Shown: positions 53,431 through 63,674, numbered from the stretch's first letter. The stretch: 64,000 bases of DNA from Olleya aquimaris (GCF_003259525.1 NZ_QLLO01000004.1:124001-188000), one strand, 5' to 3'. Notes: generated by a model not told the origin, from the sequence alone. Numbers and translations: made by a program.

Positions 53431-54720
53431 ATGGTGTCTTCAATTGTTATTATAGTTGCTTGTTTAATTTTATCTGCTTTCTTTTCAGGTATGGAGATAG
53501 CTTACGTGTCTTCTAACAAAATTCATATAGAAATTGAAAAAAAACAAGACGGATTTTTAGCAAATATTCTATCAAAAATCACAGCAAAACCATCCAAGTT
53601 TATAGCAACCATGCTAATTGGAAACAATATAGCATTAGTTATTTACGGGTTTTTTATGGGTGATTTGTTAATGGATTGGTTTCAGAGTATGCTTCCAAGC
53701 AATAATGCTTTAGTCACTTATTTGCTTACAGATTTCAGTTTACTTTCTCAGACTATTTTATCGACATTACTTATATTATTTACTGCAGAGTTTTTGCCTA
53801 AAGTTTTTTTCCAAATTTATTCAAATACCTTACTAAAAGTGTTAGCTTTTCCAGCCTACATGTTTTATGTGCTATTTAGTTGGGTGTCGGATTTTGTCAT
53901 TTGGATAAGTGACGTGGTATTAAAAAAGTTTTTTAAAACCGAAGGAGACCAAGTACAACTGGCTTTTACTAAAGTAGAACTTGGGCATTACATTAGCGAG
54001 CAAATGGAAAGTGTAGAGGAGCATGAAGATATAGATTCCGAAATACAAATTTTTCAAAATGCGTTAGAATTTTCTGAAGTCAAAGCAAGAGAGGTAATGG
54101 TACCTCGTACAGAAATTATTGCAATAGAGTTGCAAGATTCAATTCAAAATTTAAGTGCTTTATTTACAGAAACAGGTTGCTCTAAAATTTTAGTGTACAA
54201 AGAAACTATAGATGATATTTTGGGTTATGTACACTCGTTTGAGTTGTTTAAAAAACCAAAAAATATTGGTTCTATGATTATGCCAATAGAGCTGGTTCCG
54301 GAAACAATGCTAATTAAAGACATTTTAAATGTGTTAATTAAAAAAAGAAAAAGTATTGCAGTAGTTGTTGATGAATACGGAGGGACTTCTGGAATTATGA
54401 CTGTAGAAGATATTGTTGAAGAACTTTTTGGAGAAATTGAAGATGAACACGACACAATAGATTTAATTGAAGAACAAATTAATGAAACCACGTATGTGTT
54501 TTCTGCTAGAGCAGAAGTGGATTATTTAAACGAAACCTATAAACTAAATTTACCTGAAGGTGAAAACTACGAAACTTTAGGTGGATTAATAGTAGACCAT
54601 ACAGAAGAAATTCCGCAACAAAACGAAGTGGTTTCTACAGAAAATTTTGACTTTAAAATTATTGAAGTTTCCAATACTAAAATAGACTTGGTAGAGCTTA
54701 AGATAAAAGAGGAAGACTAG
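53431..54720 (+). CDS. CNNM/HlyC-type CBS-domain membrane protein
   Basis: The 429-residue protein has a DUF21 membrane part (~1-175, with PSKFIATMLIGNNIALVIYG), two CBS domains (~200-320, EVMVPRTEIIAIE and VVVDEYGGTSGIMTVEDIVEEL) and a C-terminal CorC/HlyC transporter-associated domain (~340-425). Related proteins export Mg or Co; some Bacteroidota homologues are annotated as gliding-associated GldE. The link to metal transport is inferred. Confidence 0.87.
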   Translation: MVSSIVIIVACLILSAFFSGMEIAYVSSNKIHIEIEKKQDGFLANILSKITAKPSKFIATMLIGNNIALVIYGFFMGDLLMDWFQSMLPSNNALVTYLLTDFSLLSQTILSTLLILFTAEFLPKVFFQIYSNTLLKVLAFPAYMFYVLFSWVSDFVIWISDVVLKKFFKTEGDQVQLAFTKVELGHYISEQMESVEEHEDIDSEIQIFQNALEFSEVKAREVMVPRTEIIAIELQDSIQNLSALFTETGCSKILVYKETIDDILGYVHSFELFKKPKNIGSMIMPIELVPETMLIKDILNVLIKKRKSIAVVVDEYGGTSGIMTVEDIVEELFGEIEDEHDTIDLIEEQINETTYVFSARAEVDYLNETYKLNLPEGENYETLGGLIVDHTEEIPQQNEVVSTENFDFKIIEVSNTKIDLVELKIKEED

Positions 54721-54853
54721 GCTATAACTGTAAATCTAGACCCTTTTTTCTACTATAATATTCTTTTCATCTATTTATTATAAAAAGTGCTTTTATTATT
54801 GAATAGAAAATGGTATTTTCGCCCACTATATTTCACAAAATTCATAACATAAA

Positions 54854-56992
54854 ATGGCAATTTTAAATAAAATTAGACAAAAAACATTCGTATTAATCTT
54901 AGTTATTGCATTAGCATTATTTGCTTTTATTTTATCAAGTTTATTTGATAATAAAGATGCATTATTTTCTAAGTCTCCAGACGTTGTAGCCACAATAAAT
55001 GGAGAAGACATTTCTAGAGAAGAGTTTTCAAACATGGTCGAGTTTCAACAACAACAAAGACCAGGTTCTTCTATTAGTCAAGTCATGAATAGTGTGTTTG
55101 AGGCTAAGGTTAGAGAAATTATAATGGATGGTCAGATTGAAAAATTAGGGATGACTGTAGAAGCAGACCAGATGAGAGACCTAATTAAAACTACCTATGC
55201 AAATGATCCTACGTTTTTAAATGAAGCAGGTCTTTTTGACGAGTCTAAATTAAAATTGTTTCTAGATAATTTAAAAAGCTCATCTCAAGAAGCTTACCAA
55301 AATTGGGTAGCTAGAGAGCAATCTTTAGCAGCTAATGCTTTACAAGCAAATTATTTTAACATGGTTAAAGCTGGTACTACTGCAACTTTAGCAGAAGGAC
55401 AGTTAGAGCATAAATTAGAAAGCGAAAAAGTAGATATCAAATACGTACAAGTACCATACACATCAATTGCAGATAGCACGATTAAAGTATCGACTTCAGA
55501 AATTAAAGACTACATTACTAAAAATGCTAATGCGTATCAAGCAGATGCAAGTAGAACATTTCAATATGTATTTTTTAAAGAAGAAGCGTCTTTAGAAGAC
55601 GAAACAAATATCCAAAACGATTTAAAAGCGTTGCTAAAGGATCAGGAAGTTTATAACGAGACTTCAAAAGAAACTGAAACAAGAGTTGGATTTTTAAACA
55701 CTAAAGACCCAGAAACATTTGTAAATGGTAATTCTGACGACTTAAAATTTGTAGATAAGTACCAGTATAAATCTAGCTTTCCACAAGCAATTGGAGATAG
55801 CATTTTTAAATTAGATGCAGGTCAAGTTTATGGACCATATAAAGATGCTGGTTACTATAAAATAACTAAGGTTTTAGATTATAAGAAGTTAGCGGATTCC
55901 ATCGAGTCTAGCCATATTGTTATTCCTTTTGTTGGAACAACTAGAGCAGCTGCAGATGTAACTAGAACCAAAGAAGAAGCTAAAGCAATGATAGACAGTA
56001 TCTTTCCTTTAGTAAAAAATAATAAAACAAAATTTGCTGAAGTCGCTAACGAAATCAATTCTGACGGAACAAAAGGAAAAGACGGAAGTATAGGTTGGAC
56101 AAGATTAACAACTTACAATCCTGCTAGTTTTGATCCAGATTTTGCAAACTTTTTATTTTTTAATGATAAAGGAAGCATCGATGTGGTGTTAACTAAATTT
56201 GGTTACCATATTATTAGAGTTGACGATAAGAAAAATGTAGATACTGCAGTAAAAGTAGCAACCGTTGCTAGAAAAATTGAACCATCTACTGCAACAGAAG
56301 ATAAAGTTTTTGAAAACGCGTCTAACTTTGAACTAGCAATTGCTAACGGTAGCTTTGCAGAAGTGGCTAAAAAAGAAAATTACGAAGTACGTCCAATGAC
56401 TGCTAAAGAGTTGGATGAAAATATTCCTGGTTTAGGAAATCAGCGTCAAATTGTACGTTGGGCTTTTGAAGACGAAACAGAAATAGGAGACTACAAACGT
56501 TTTGATAATGTACCAGGTGGTATTGTAATTGCACAATTAACAGCAAAACAAGAAAAAGGGTTAATGAGTGTGGAAGATGCATCTGTAACTGCATTACCAG
56601 CTGTAAGAAAAGAAAAGAAAGCAAAATTAATTATGGATCGTGTTAGTGCAACAACTCTTGAAGATTTTGCTGCAGCAGAAAACCAAACGGTTAAATCATC
56701 TTCTGCAATAAACATGAAAAATCCAACCATCGCTGGAGCTGGACAAGAGCCTTTAGTGGTAGGAACAGCTTTTGGGTTAAAAGAAGGAGCAACTTCTAAA
56801 TTAATTAAAGGTAACTCTGGCGTATTTATGGTACAAGTGACTAAAAAGACACCAGCAGTAGAGTTAGATAACTACTTACCATTTGCTAATCAAGTAAGCT
56901 CTCAAAAATTAAGTGCAGTACAAGCAAGATTGTATAATGCGCTTAAAGTTGCAGCAGAGATTGAAGATTACAGAGCAAAAACAGTACAGTAA
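54854..56992 (+). CDS. PpiD-like periplasmic peptidyl-prolyl isomerase/chaperone
   Basis: The 712-residue protein has one N-terminal span (~12-31, LILVIALALFAFILSSLF). A SurA-N-like region follows (~45-160, VVATINGEDISREEFSNMVE), with parvulin-type rotamase segments near 350-460 (SSHIVIPFV, DGTKGKDGSIGWT). It would help outer-membrane proteins fold. The gene is monocistronic, with a strong bidirectional terminator after it. Confidence 0.88.
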   Translation: MAILNKIRQKTFVLILVIALALFAFILSSLFDNKDALFSKSPDVVATINGEDISREEFSNMVEFQQQQRPGSSISQVMNSVFEAKVREIIMDGQIEKLGMTVEADQMRDLIKTTYANDPTFLNEAGLFDESKLKLFLDNLKSSSQEAYQNWVAREQSLAANALQANYFNMVKAGTTATLAEGQLEHKLESEKVDIKYVQVPYTSIADSTIKVSTSEIKDYITKNANAYQADASRTFQYVFFKEEASLEDETNIQNDLKALLKDQEVYNETSKETETRVGFLNTKDPETFVNGNSDDLKFVDKYQYKSSFPQAIGDSIFKLDAGQVYGPYKDAGYYKITKVLDYKKLADSIESSHIVIPFVGTTRAAADVTRTKEEAKAMIDSIFPLVKNNKTKFAEVANEINSDGTKGKDGSIGWTRLTTYNPASFDPDFANFLFFNDKGSIDVVLTKFGYHIIRVDDKKNVDTAVKVATVARKIEPSTATEDKVFENASNFELAIANGSFAEVAKKENYEVRPMTAKELDENIPGLGNQRQIVRWAFEDETEIGDYKRFDNVPGGIVIAQLTAKQEKGLMSVEDASVTALPAVRKEKKAKLIMDRVSATTLEDFAAAENQTVKSSSAINMKNPTIAGAGQEPLVVGTAFGLKEGATSKLIKGNSGVFMVQVTKKTPAVELDNYLPFANQVSSQKLSAVQARLYNALKVAAEIEDYRAKTVQ

Positions 56993-57012
56993 AACTCGAT
57001 TTTAAATATAAA

Positions 57013-57046
57013 AAAAGCCTCTTGAGATAATCAAGAGGCTTTTTCT
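57013..57046. terminator. bidirectional terminator between ppiD-like and kinase genes
   Basis: The perfect 13-bp stem AAAAGCCTCTTGA/TCAAGAGGCTTTT with loop GATAA has A/T runs on both sides and serves two converging genes. Confidence 0.9.
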
Positions 57047-57059
57047 TTTTGAAAATAAT

Positions 57060-58328
57060 TTATTTGTTTAAAACCATTGAGTCATACTTTAGTATCGTGT
57101 CAAATCCTTTGGATTTAAAATAATCTGTAGGATTGGTTTTAGAGGCAACTAAAATAAAATCACCTCCCCAAGCACCTAAACTTTTAACACTACCCTTAAA
57201 CTCTTTAAAAAGCTCCTCTTTTACAGGTCTTTGATTAGTGATTTTGCCAATTATAGATTCGTGTTGATCTATCAATTCTTGAAATTGGTTTAAAGTGTCA
57301 CAGGTCGCAAATGCATCAGTCAAAGCATTAATATCTTGGATAGTTTCAGCTAAATGATTTTTATTAGCTTTATAATGTGCAATCCCCTCGCGACTATTTT
57401 GCTTTTTATTTAAATGAACAAAATAGAGATGCTCTGAAAATGAAGGATTAAAAGATATAGTGTCAACTTGAGGTTGCTTGTTTTCTAGCTGGTATATTAA
57501 AGCTGAATGATGTTGCGCACAAGCAATATCATAACCACTTCCACCAAAAGTTAAATCCAATAATGAATAGGCATCTACCTCTGCCCATTGGGCTATATTA
57601 TTAATTAATGTAGACGAGGTGCCCAATCCCCAATTTTTAGGAAATTCTAATGACGTACTGACTCTAAAACCAGTGTTGCCACTCAGGAAATTTGGATTTA
57701 ATTGCTGTGCAGCATTTAAAATCTGAATAAGTCTATTAAAGACATCGTTATTAGAAGTAAAGGACGAAGTAATCTGCTTAATAGTAAACTCCTCCTCAAA
57801 CCAAACCGTATTGTCTTTATTAAAACTGGTCCAAATAATTTTAGTTTGGTCAATGGGTTCCACCTTTAAATGTTGCCCAAAAACAGTAGGTACAGCTAAT
57901 GCTTTTGCACCATCTAGTACTACATATTCTGCAGTTAATAATAATTTTCCTGGACTGTAAAAGGTTTGCATATTTAAAATAGATTGTTCTTGTTTCTTGG
58001 TGGCTGAGCGTAGTCGAAGCCACTTTTTATAGTGACTTTCGTTTTGGCACTCTGCTAATTTAGGAAGCAATTCTAAATGATTCTTTATTAATGCTATTTT
58101 TTTATTCCTGTTCCATCCCTGAATTTGTTTTTCTCTATAAAATGCATCATCAATTCTATTAAACTCTTCCACAAAAACTAAAGTTACTGGAAGTCGTTTA
58201 CGTGTATGGTTAGCACCTTGTCCACTGTTATGTTGTGAAATTCTTTTTTCTAAATCAATAGTACTTCCAGTGTAAAAAGAACCATCAGAACATTCTAAAA
58301 TATATACAAATCCTTTAGGCATTATCAT
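57060..58328 (-). CDS. GIY-YIG nuclease domain fused in frame to a GHMP kinase
   Basis: The single 422-residue frame has two unlike parts. Residues 1-~100 are a GIY-YIG endonuclease domain (FVYILECSDGSFYTGSTIDLE, then RKRLPVTLVFVEEF, AFYREKQIQGWNRNKK). Residues ~120-422 form a GHMP kinase (YSPGKLLLTAEYVVLDGAKALA, NWGLGTSSTLINNIAQWAEV, GSGYDIACAQHHSALIY), probably for mevalonate-type substrates, since HMG-CoA reductase lies upstream. The junction (residues ~102-110) is coded by a REP-like palindrome at 58000-58023. The kinase has its own Met120 (ATG at 57971), and 303 residues from there is a normal kinase length. So the kinase may be translated separately, and the fused frame may be an accident of repeat insertion. 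Confidence 0.85.
   Translation of the reverse strand: MIMPKGFVYILECSDGSFYTGSTIDLEKRISQHNSGQGANHTRKRLPVTLVFVEEFNRIDDAFYREKQIQGWNRNKKIALIKNHLELLPKLAECQNESHYKKWLRLRSATKKQEQSILNMQTFYSPGKLLLTAEYVVLDGAKALAVPTVFGQHLKVEPIDQTKIIWTSFNKDNTVWFEEEFTIKQITSSFTSNNDVFNRLIQILNAAQQLNPNFLSGNTGFRVSTSLEFPKNWGLGTSSTLINNIAQWAEVDAYSLLDLTFGGSGYDIACAQHHSALIYQLENKQPQVDTISFNPSFSEHLYFVHLNKKQNSREGIAHYKANKNHLAETIQDINALTDAFATCDTLNQFQELIDQHESIIGKITNQRPVKEELFKEFKGSVKSLGAWGGDFILVASKTNPTDYFKSKGFDTILKYDSMVLNK
58000..58023 (-). repeat. REP-like palindrome inside the fused frame
   Basis: GTGGCT and AGCCAC arms surround TCGACTACGCTC (- strand). It is the partner, in inverted orientation, of the copy at 58334, and the arms differ by a compensatory pair (G/C instead of A/T). 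Confidence 0.7.
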
Positions 58329-58333
58329 TATTT

Positions 58334-58357
58334 GTAGCTTCGACTTCGCTCAGCTAC
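58334..58357 (+). repeat. REP-like palindrome before the GIY-YIG part
   Basis: GTAGCT and AGCTAC arms surround TCGACTTCGCTC. It lies between the stop of HMG-CoA reductase and the start of the fused frame. With the copy at 58000 it brackets the nuclease part. Confidence 0.7.
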
Positions 58358-58363
58358 CACGAA

Positions 58364-59662
58364 TTATTGTCTCAATTTTTCAATAGCTTCAACAACAGCA
58401 CTATGGGTTACCACATGAGTTTTAAAATGGTTGACTATCTGTTTTTTTTCAACGTTAGTAGCTTCAAACTGATTTAGAATATTCATCAAATGCATTTTCA
58501 TGTGTCCTTCTTGTATTCCTGTTGTCGTCAAACTGCGTAAAGCTGCAAAATTCTGAGCCAAACCAGCAACAGCTACAATCTGCATTAAGTCTTTTGCGGT
58601 AGGTTTTCCTAATATATCTAATGCTAATTTTACAAGAGGATGTAAACTAGTCAATCCGCCAACAGTACCTAAAGCTAATGGTATTTCCATCCAAAAAGTA
58701 AAAATTCCGTTTTCTATCTTAGCATGTGTCAAACTGCTGTATTGCCCATCTTTTGAGGCGTACGCATGGATGCCAGCTTCTACTGCTCTAAAATCGTTAC
58801 CAGTAGCAAGTACTACAGCATCAATACCATTCATAATACCTTTATTGTGTGTCACAGCTCTGTAAGGCTCGACTTCTGCAATATTAACAGCTTGCACAAA
58901 TTTTTCAGCAAATTGTTCTGGGTTAATATCTTTTTCGGCTAAATCTTCTACAGGACAACTCACTTCTGCTCTAACTAGACACTCAGGCACGTAATTAGAT
59001 AAAATGCTCATCACTATATCTATTGGTTGTGCTAAGTGTTTTTCAGCTTCAGCTATAAACGTTTTAGCAAACTGTTCTAAACAAGAATTAATAAAATTTG
59101 CTCCCATTGCATCTAGGGTTTCAAACGTAGCGTGCAATTGGTAGTAATGGTCTAATGCGGTAGTTTTATCTATTAATTTGATGTCTAAAATACCACCACC
59201 ACGTTTTTCCATGTTAGTGGTAATGGGTTTTGCATCACTTATTAATTGTGGTTTAACAGAGTTGAAAAAATCTTGTAGCGCTTGTAATTGACCCTTGTAA
59301 GTAAAATGTACCTGACCAATTTTGGTGGTAGATAACACTTTAGTTTTAAATCCACCACGTGATTGCCAGAATTTAGCAGCTTTACTAGCTGCAGCAACCA
59401 CAGAGCTTTCCTCAATGGTCATTGGTATGGTGTAAATTTTGTCATTAATCACAAAATTAGGCGCCACACCAAACGGTAAATAGTAATTGGTTACAGTGTT
59501 TTCTATAAACTCGTCATGTAATTGTTGTAGCTTTTCATCGCTATTCCAATATTGTTTAAGGATGTGCTCTGCGTCTTTATGTGTTGATAAATGGTTTTTT
59601 ATCAGCCAATCAATCTTTTCGGTTTTAGATAATTTAGAAAATCCGGAAACTAATGCACTCAT
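58364..59662 (-). CDS. hydroxymethylglutaryl-CoA reductase, class II (degradative type)
   Basis: The 432-residue product catalyses the interconversion of HMG-CoA and mevalonate. Family motifs are MTIEESSVVAAASKAA (catalytic Glu), MEKRGGGILDIK, VTHNKGIMNGIDAVVLATGNDFRAVEAG (catalytic Lys and Asp) and GIQEGHMKMHLMN (His). Start: a -7 box TATCTTTG on the - strand at 59688-59681 would begin transcription after the first ATG (59683), so the ATG at 59662 (MSALVSGFSKL) is preferred. Together with the kinase it supports mevalonate-based isoprenoid synthesis. Confidence 0.93.
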   Translation of the reverse strand: MSALVSGFSKLSKTEKIDWLIKNHLSTHKDAEHILKQYWNSDEKLQQLHDEFIENTVTNYYLPFGVAPNFVINDKIYTIPMTIEESSVVAAASKAAKFWQSRGGFKTKVLSTTKIGQVHFTYKGQLQALQDFFNSVKPQLISDAKPITTNMEKRGGGILDIKLIDKTTALDHYYQLHATFETLDAMGANFINSCLEQFAKTFIAEAEKHLAQPIDIVMSILSNYVPECLVRAEVSCPVEDLAEKDINPEQFAEKFVQAVNIAEVEPYRAVTHNKGIMNGIDAVVLATGNDFRAVEAGIHAYASKDGQYSSLTHAKIENGIFTFWMEIPLALGTVGGLTSLHPLVKLALDILGKPTAKDLMQIVAVAGLAQNFAALRSLTTTGIQEGHMKMHLMNILNQFEATNVEKKQIVNHFKTHVVTHSAVVEAIEKLRQ

Positions 59663-59680
59663 ACAATTTATTTTGAATTG

Positions 59681-59688
59681 CAAAGATA
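59681..59688 (-). promoter_or_regulatory. -7 box of the HMG-CoA reductase gene
   Basis: TATCTTTG matches TAnnTTTG exactly. It lies about 19 bp before the chosen ATG and rules out the earlier one. Confidence 0.55.
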
Positions 59689-59809
59689 CTATTTACCCAT
59701 TTAATTTTTACTTGCCATTAGATTATTGCTGATTTATCTGTTAATATTTAGGGTTTTTTGGGTATTTTTTAGTAAACTTGACATCCTATTATTAAATTAT
59801 TATAATTAA

Positions 59810-61996
59810 ATGAAGATTTTAAGAATTCTATCCCTTTTCTGCTTTATAGCAACAACGGTTTTAACCGCTCAAAATAAGCAAATTACACTAGAAGACATAT
59901 GGAGTGGCACCTTTAGAACTGAAGGTTTAGACGCTTTACACTCGATGAAAAACGGACAACAATATTCCGTGTTAAATTTTGATCGTGCCAATGGTGCAAC
60001 TACAATCGATATTTATGATTATAAGACTTTGGAAAAGGTAAATACCTTAGTGAGTTCTTCTTCATTAAACGATATTAAATACTTTACAGATTATACCTTT
60101 AGTGATGACGAGAGCCAAATACTATTAGCTACTGAAGAAGAATCTATTTTTAGACGCTCATCGTTAGGAAAATACTACGTATACAATACCAAAACAAAGC
60201 AAACTACCTTGGTTGCTGAAGAAAAAATTCAAGAACCGACTTTTTCTCCAGACGGAAATAAAATAGCCTATGGATTAAATAATAACTTATATGTTAAGGA
60301 TTTAATTACAGGTAATACCAAGCAATTTACCTTTGATGGCGAAAAAAATAAAATTATAAACGGAATTACAGACTGGGTTTACGAAGAAGAATTTGCTTTT
60401 GTACGTGCTTTTGATTGGAATGCCGATAGTAATAAAATTGCCTTTATTAGGTTTGATGAAACTGACGTACCTGAGTTTTCTATGGATGTATACGGAAAAG
60501 AGTTGTACCAAACTCAAACTGTTTTTAAGTACCCTAAAGCAGGAGAAAAAAATGCAGAGGTGTCATTGCATATATACGATTTAAACAAAGACAAGCTGCA
60601 AGAGGTTAAGGTTGAAAAAACGTATTCAGACTTTTATATTCCAAGAATAAAATGGTCAAAAGCAGGTAACATGCTTAGTGCTATTTACATGAATCGTCAC
60701 CAAAACGAATTAGATTTATGGATGATAGATGCTGAGGAAAACAAGTCCTACTTAACTATAGAAGAAAAAGACAAAGCTTATATTGATATTACAGATAACT
60801 TAACGTTTTTAAAAGATAAAACCTTTATTTGGACTAGTGAAAAAGATGGCTATAATCATGTGTATCACTACGATAAAAAAGGAAAACTTATTAACCAGGT
60901 TACAAAAGGAAATTGGGAAGTAACAGATTATTATGGTTATGACGATAAAACAGATCGAATTTTTTATCAGTCGGTAGAAAATGGAAGTATTAACAGAGAT
61001 GTGTATTCTATTAAATTAAACGGAACAGATAAACGCAGATTATCTCAAAAAGAAGGGACTAATAACGCGGATTTTAGTGCAGACTTTTCTTTGTATATCA
61101 ATACATTTTCTAATGCAACAACGCCTTATCTATACACTTTAAATGATGCTAAAACTGGACAAGTTTTAAAAGAAATAAAAGATAATAGCGATTTAAAGGA
61201 AACCTTATCAAACTATCAATTATCTAAAAAGGAGTTTTCGACCATCAAGGTTAATGGAAATGACTTAAATATGTGGATCATAAAACCAGCTAATTTTGAT
61301 GCCACTAAACAATATCCATTGTTTATGTATCAATATTCGGGTCCAGGTTCTCAACAAGTGGCAAACAGATGGAACAGTGCTAACGATTATTGGTACCAAA
61401 TGCTAGCACAACAAGAGTATATTGTAGCATGTGTTGATGGTCGTGGTACTGGATTAAAAGGTGCTGACTTTAAAAAAGTAACCCAAAACGAGTTAGGTAA
61501 ATATGAAGTCGAAGACCAAATCGACGCTGCAAAATTATTAGGTGCAAGACCATATATTGATTCTAGCCGAATTGGAATTTGGGGATGGTCCTATGGTGGT
61601 TTTATGTCAAGTAATGCTTTATTTAAGGGTAATGATGTGTTTAAAATGGCAATTGCAGTTGCACCAGTAACTAGCTGGAGGTTTTACGATTCTATTTACA
61701 CAGAACGTTACATGACCACACCACAAGAAAACCCAAGTGGATATGATGAAAATTCACCAATAAATCACGTGGATAAATTAAAAGGAGACTTTTTATTAAT
61801 CCATGGAACAGGAGATGATAACGTACACGTACAAAATACCATGCGTATGGTAGAAGCTTTAGTACAGGCTAATAAACAGTTTGAATGGATGATTTATCCA
61901 GACAAAAACCATGGTATTTATGGTGGTAATACACGATTACATTTATATACAAAAATGACAAACTTTATAAATCGTACTTTAGGCGATAAACTTTAA
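59810..61996 (+). CDS. dipeptidyl peptidase IV-like S9 peptidase
   Basis: The 728-residue secreted enzyme has a signal peptide (MKILRILSLFCFIATTVLTAQ). The beta-propeller domain (~30-480) includes DNLTFLKDKTFIWTSEKDGY. The alpha/beta-hydrolase domain has Ser594 in GWSYGGFMSS, Asp669/670 in IHGTGDDNVHVQN and His701 in PDKNHGIYGG. It removes X-Pro dipeptides. It is next to a peptide transporter, so it feeds peptide uptake. Confidence 0.94.
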   Translation: MKILRILSLFCFIATTVLTAQNKQITLEDIWSGTFRTEGLDALHSMKNGQQYSVLNFDRANGATTIDIYDYKTLEKVNTLVSSSSLNDIKYFTDYTFSDDESQILLATEEESIFRRSSLGKYYVYNTKTKQTTLVAEEKIQEPTFSPDGNKIAYGLNNNLYVKDLITGNTKQFTFDGEKNKIINGITDWVYEEEFAFVRAFDWNADSNKIAFIRFDETDVPEFSMDVYGKELYQTQTVFKYPKAGEKNAEVSLHIYDLNKDKLQEVKVEKTYSDFYIPRIKWSKAGNMLSAIYMNRHQNELDLWMIDAEENKSYLTIEEKDKAYIDITDNLTFLKDKTFIWTSEKDGYNHVYHYDKKGKLINQVTKGNWEVTDYYGYDDKTDRIFYQSVENGSINRDVYSIKLNGTDKRRLSQKEGTNNADFSADFSLYINTFSNATTPYLYTLNDAKTGQVLKEIKDNSDLKETLSNYQLSKKEFSTIKVNGNDLNMWIIKPANFDATKQYPLFMYQYSGPGSQQVANRWNSANDYWYQMLAQQEYIVACVDGRGTGLKGADFKKVTQNELGKYEVEDQIDAAKLLGARPYIDSSRIGIWGWSYGGFMSSNALFKGNDVFKMAIAVAPVTSWRFYDSIYTERYMTTPQENPSGYDENSPINHVDKLKGDFLLIHGTGDDNVHVQNTMRMVEALVQANKQFEWMIYPDKNHGIYGGNTRLHLYTKMTNFINRTLGDKL

Positions 61997-62022
61997 AATA
62001 AACTAACTAATATTTTACAATT

Positions 62023-63618
62023 ATGGAATTTAAATTTGGAGGTTCAGAAACCAATCAAAAAACCGTATTAGGTCATCCGTCAGGATTATTTGTACTCTTT
62101 TTTACTGAAATGTGGGAACGATTTTCTTACTATGGGATGCGTGCACTTTTAGTGCTATTTTTAGTATCGTCAGTTTTAGATGAAGGTTGGGGCTGGGAAC
62201 GAGCTGATGCTTTAGTTTTATATGCATGGTACACTGGTTTAGTTTATTTAACACCAATTATTGGAGGGTATTTAGCAGATAAATTTTTAGGGTATAGAAA
62301 GGCAGTAGTAATTGGTGCTTTTATTATGACTTTAGGACATGCCTCTATGGCTTTAGAAGGTATGGCTTCTGCATTCTTCTTTTTTGGATTAACATGTTTA
62401 ATCATAGGAAATGGTTTATTTAAACCAAATATTTCATCTATGGTTGGGCAACTATACAAAAACCAAGGAAAAGAAAAAGATGCAGGATATACCATTTTTT
62501 ATATGGGAATTAACGCAGGAGCCTTTTTAGGTATTTTACTTTGCGGATATATTGGAGAGTCTCCAGATTGGGGTTGGCATTATGGATTTGGATTAGCAGG
62601 AATATTCATGTTTTTAGGAATGTTACAATTTTATTTTGCTCAAGGTATTTTTGGAAACATAGGAAACACACCTAAAGCACAATTAAAAATTGATGATGCA
62701 ATAGAAAACTCTTTAGAGTCTGTTGAAGATGATATTGAAGATGTGGTTGATGAAGCTAAAAAATCTAAAGTAACTAGAGACCGATTAACTGTAATTGGGA
62801 TTTTTGCATTATTTACTGTTTTCTTTTGGTGGGCTTTTGAACAAGCTGGGGGATCGATGACCATCTTTGCAAAAGACTATACAGATAGAGCTTTAGCAGG
62901 TGATGCAGCCATGACATTTAAAATTGTTAATACCATTATAACCTTAGTGCCAATGGTGGTTATAACTTGGGTATTAGCATTGTTGTTTAAACAGACTTTT
63001 GGTAAATATGCACTATCAAACGTCTGGTTAGCACTTAGTTTTGTAATTATTTGGATAATAGTAATATACATGTTAAATAAACAATTTAATGATCCTACAG
63101 CAGAAGTGCCAGCCTCTTGGTTCTCTGTACTAAACTCATTATTTATTATACTATTTGCACCAGTATTCTCTAAAATATGGGAAAGCAAATACAATCCATC
63201 AGGACCAGTAAAATTTGCATTAGGATTATTATTAGTTGGGTTAGGATTTGGAGTGTTAGCTTACGGATCTGCAGCTATTCCAGATGGTGCAAAAACTGCT
63301 TCTGTAAGTTTAATGTTTTTAGTGTTTGCTTATTTATTGCACACTTTAGGAGAGTTATGCGTGTCTCCAGTAGGATTATCTTATGTTAGTAAATTAGCAC
63401 CTGCAAAACTAGTAGGTATGATGTTTGGTATATGGTTTGTATCTAACTTTTTAGCAAATCTTTTAGGAGGTTTAACAGGAAGTTATATGGATCCAATCAT
63501 GGAAGAACACGGACTTTCAACTTTCTTTTTAATCTTTACAATTATTCCAATAGTAGCAGCAGTAATTATGCTTGTGCTTAATGGAACTATTAAAAAGAAA
63601 ATGCACGGAGTTAAATAA
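62023..63618 (+). CDS. POT-family proton-dependent oligopeptide transporter
   Basis: The 531-residue transporter has about 14 spans and begins with the family signature LFVLFFTEMWERFSYYGMRALLVLFL (~24-49), with the GLGLFKPN-like motif LIIGNGLFKPNISSMVG (~126). A charged insert at ~225-255 (EDDIEDVVDEAKKSKVTRDR) lies between the halves. It imports di- and tripeptides with protons. It lies 26 bp after the dipeptidyl peptidase gene, with which it forms a functional pair. Confidence 0.93.
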   Translation: MEFKFGGSETNQKTVLGHPSGLFVLFFTEMWERFSYYGMRALLVLFLVSSVLDEGWGWERADALVLYAWYTGLVYLTPIIGGYLADKFLGYRKAVVIGAFIMTLGHASMALEGMASAFFFFGLTCLIIGNGLFKPNISSMVGQLYKNQGKEKDAGYTIFYMGINAGAFLGILLCGYIGESPDWGWHYGFGLAGIFMFLGMLQFYFAQGIFGNIGNTPKAQLKIDDAIENSLESVEDDIEDVVDEAKKSKVTRDRLTVIGIFALFTVFFWWAFEQAGGSMTIFAKDYTDRALAGDAAMTFKIVNTIITLVPMVVITWVLALLFKQTFGKYALSNVWLALSFVIIWIIVIYMLNKQFNDPTAEVPASWFSVLNSLFIILFAPVFSKIWESKYNPSGPVKFALGLLLVGLGFGVLAYGSAAIPDGAKTASVSLMFLVFAYLLHTLGELCVSPVGLSYVSKLAPAKLVGMMFGIWFVSNFLANLLGGLTGSYMDPIMEEHGLSTFFLIFTIIPIVAAVIMLVLNGTIKKKMHGVK

Positions 63619-63639
63619 AAAAATCTTAAATAGATCTAA

Positions 63640-63668
63640 AACGCCTCAATTTATGAGGCGTTTTTATT
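63640..63668 (+). terminator. terminator of the peptidase-transporter operon
   Basis: The perfect stem AACGCCTCA/TGAGGCGTT with a short loop is followed by TTTATTTTTTT. Confidence 0.85.
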
Positions 63669-63674
63669 TTTTTG

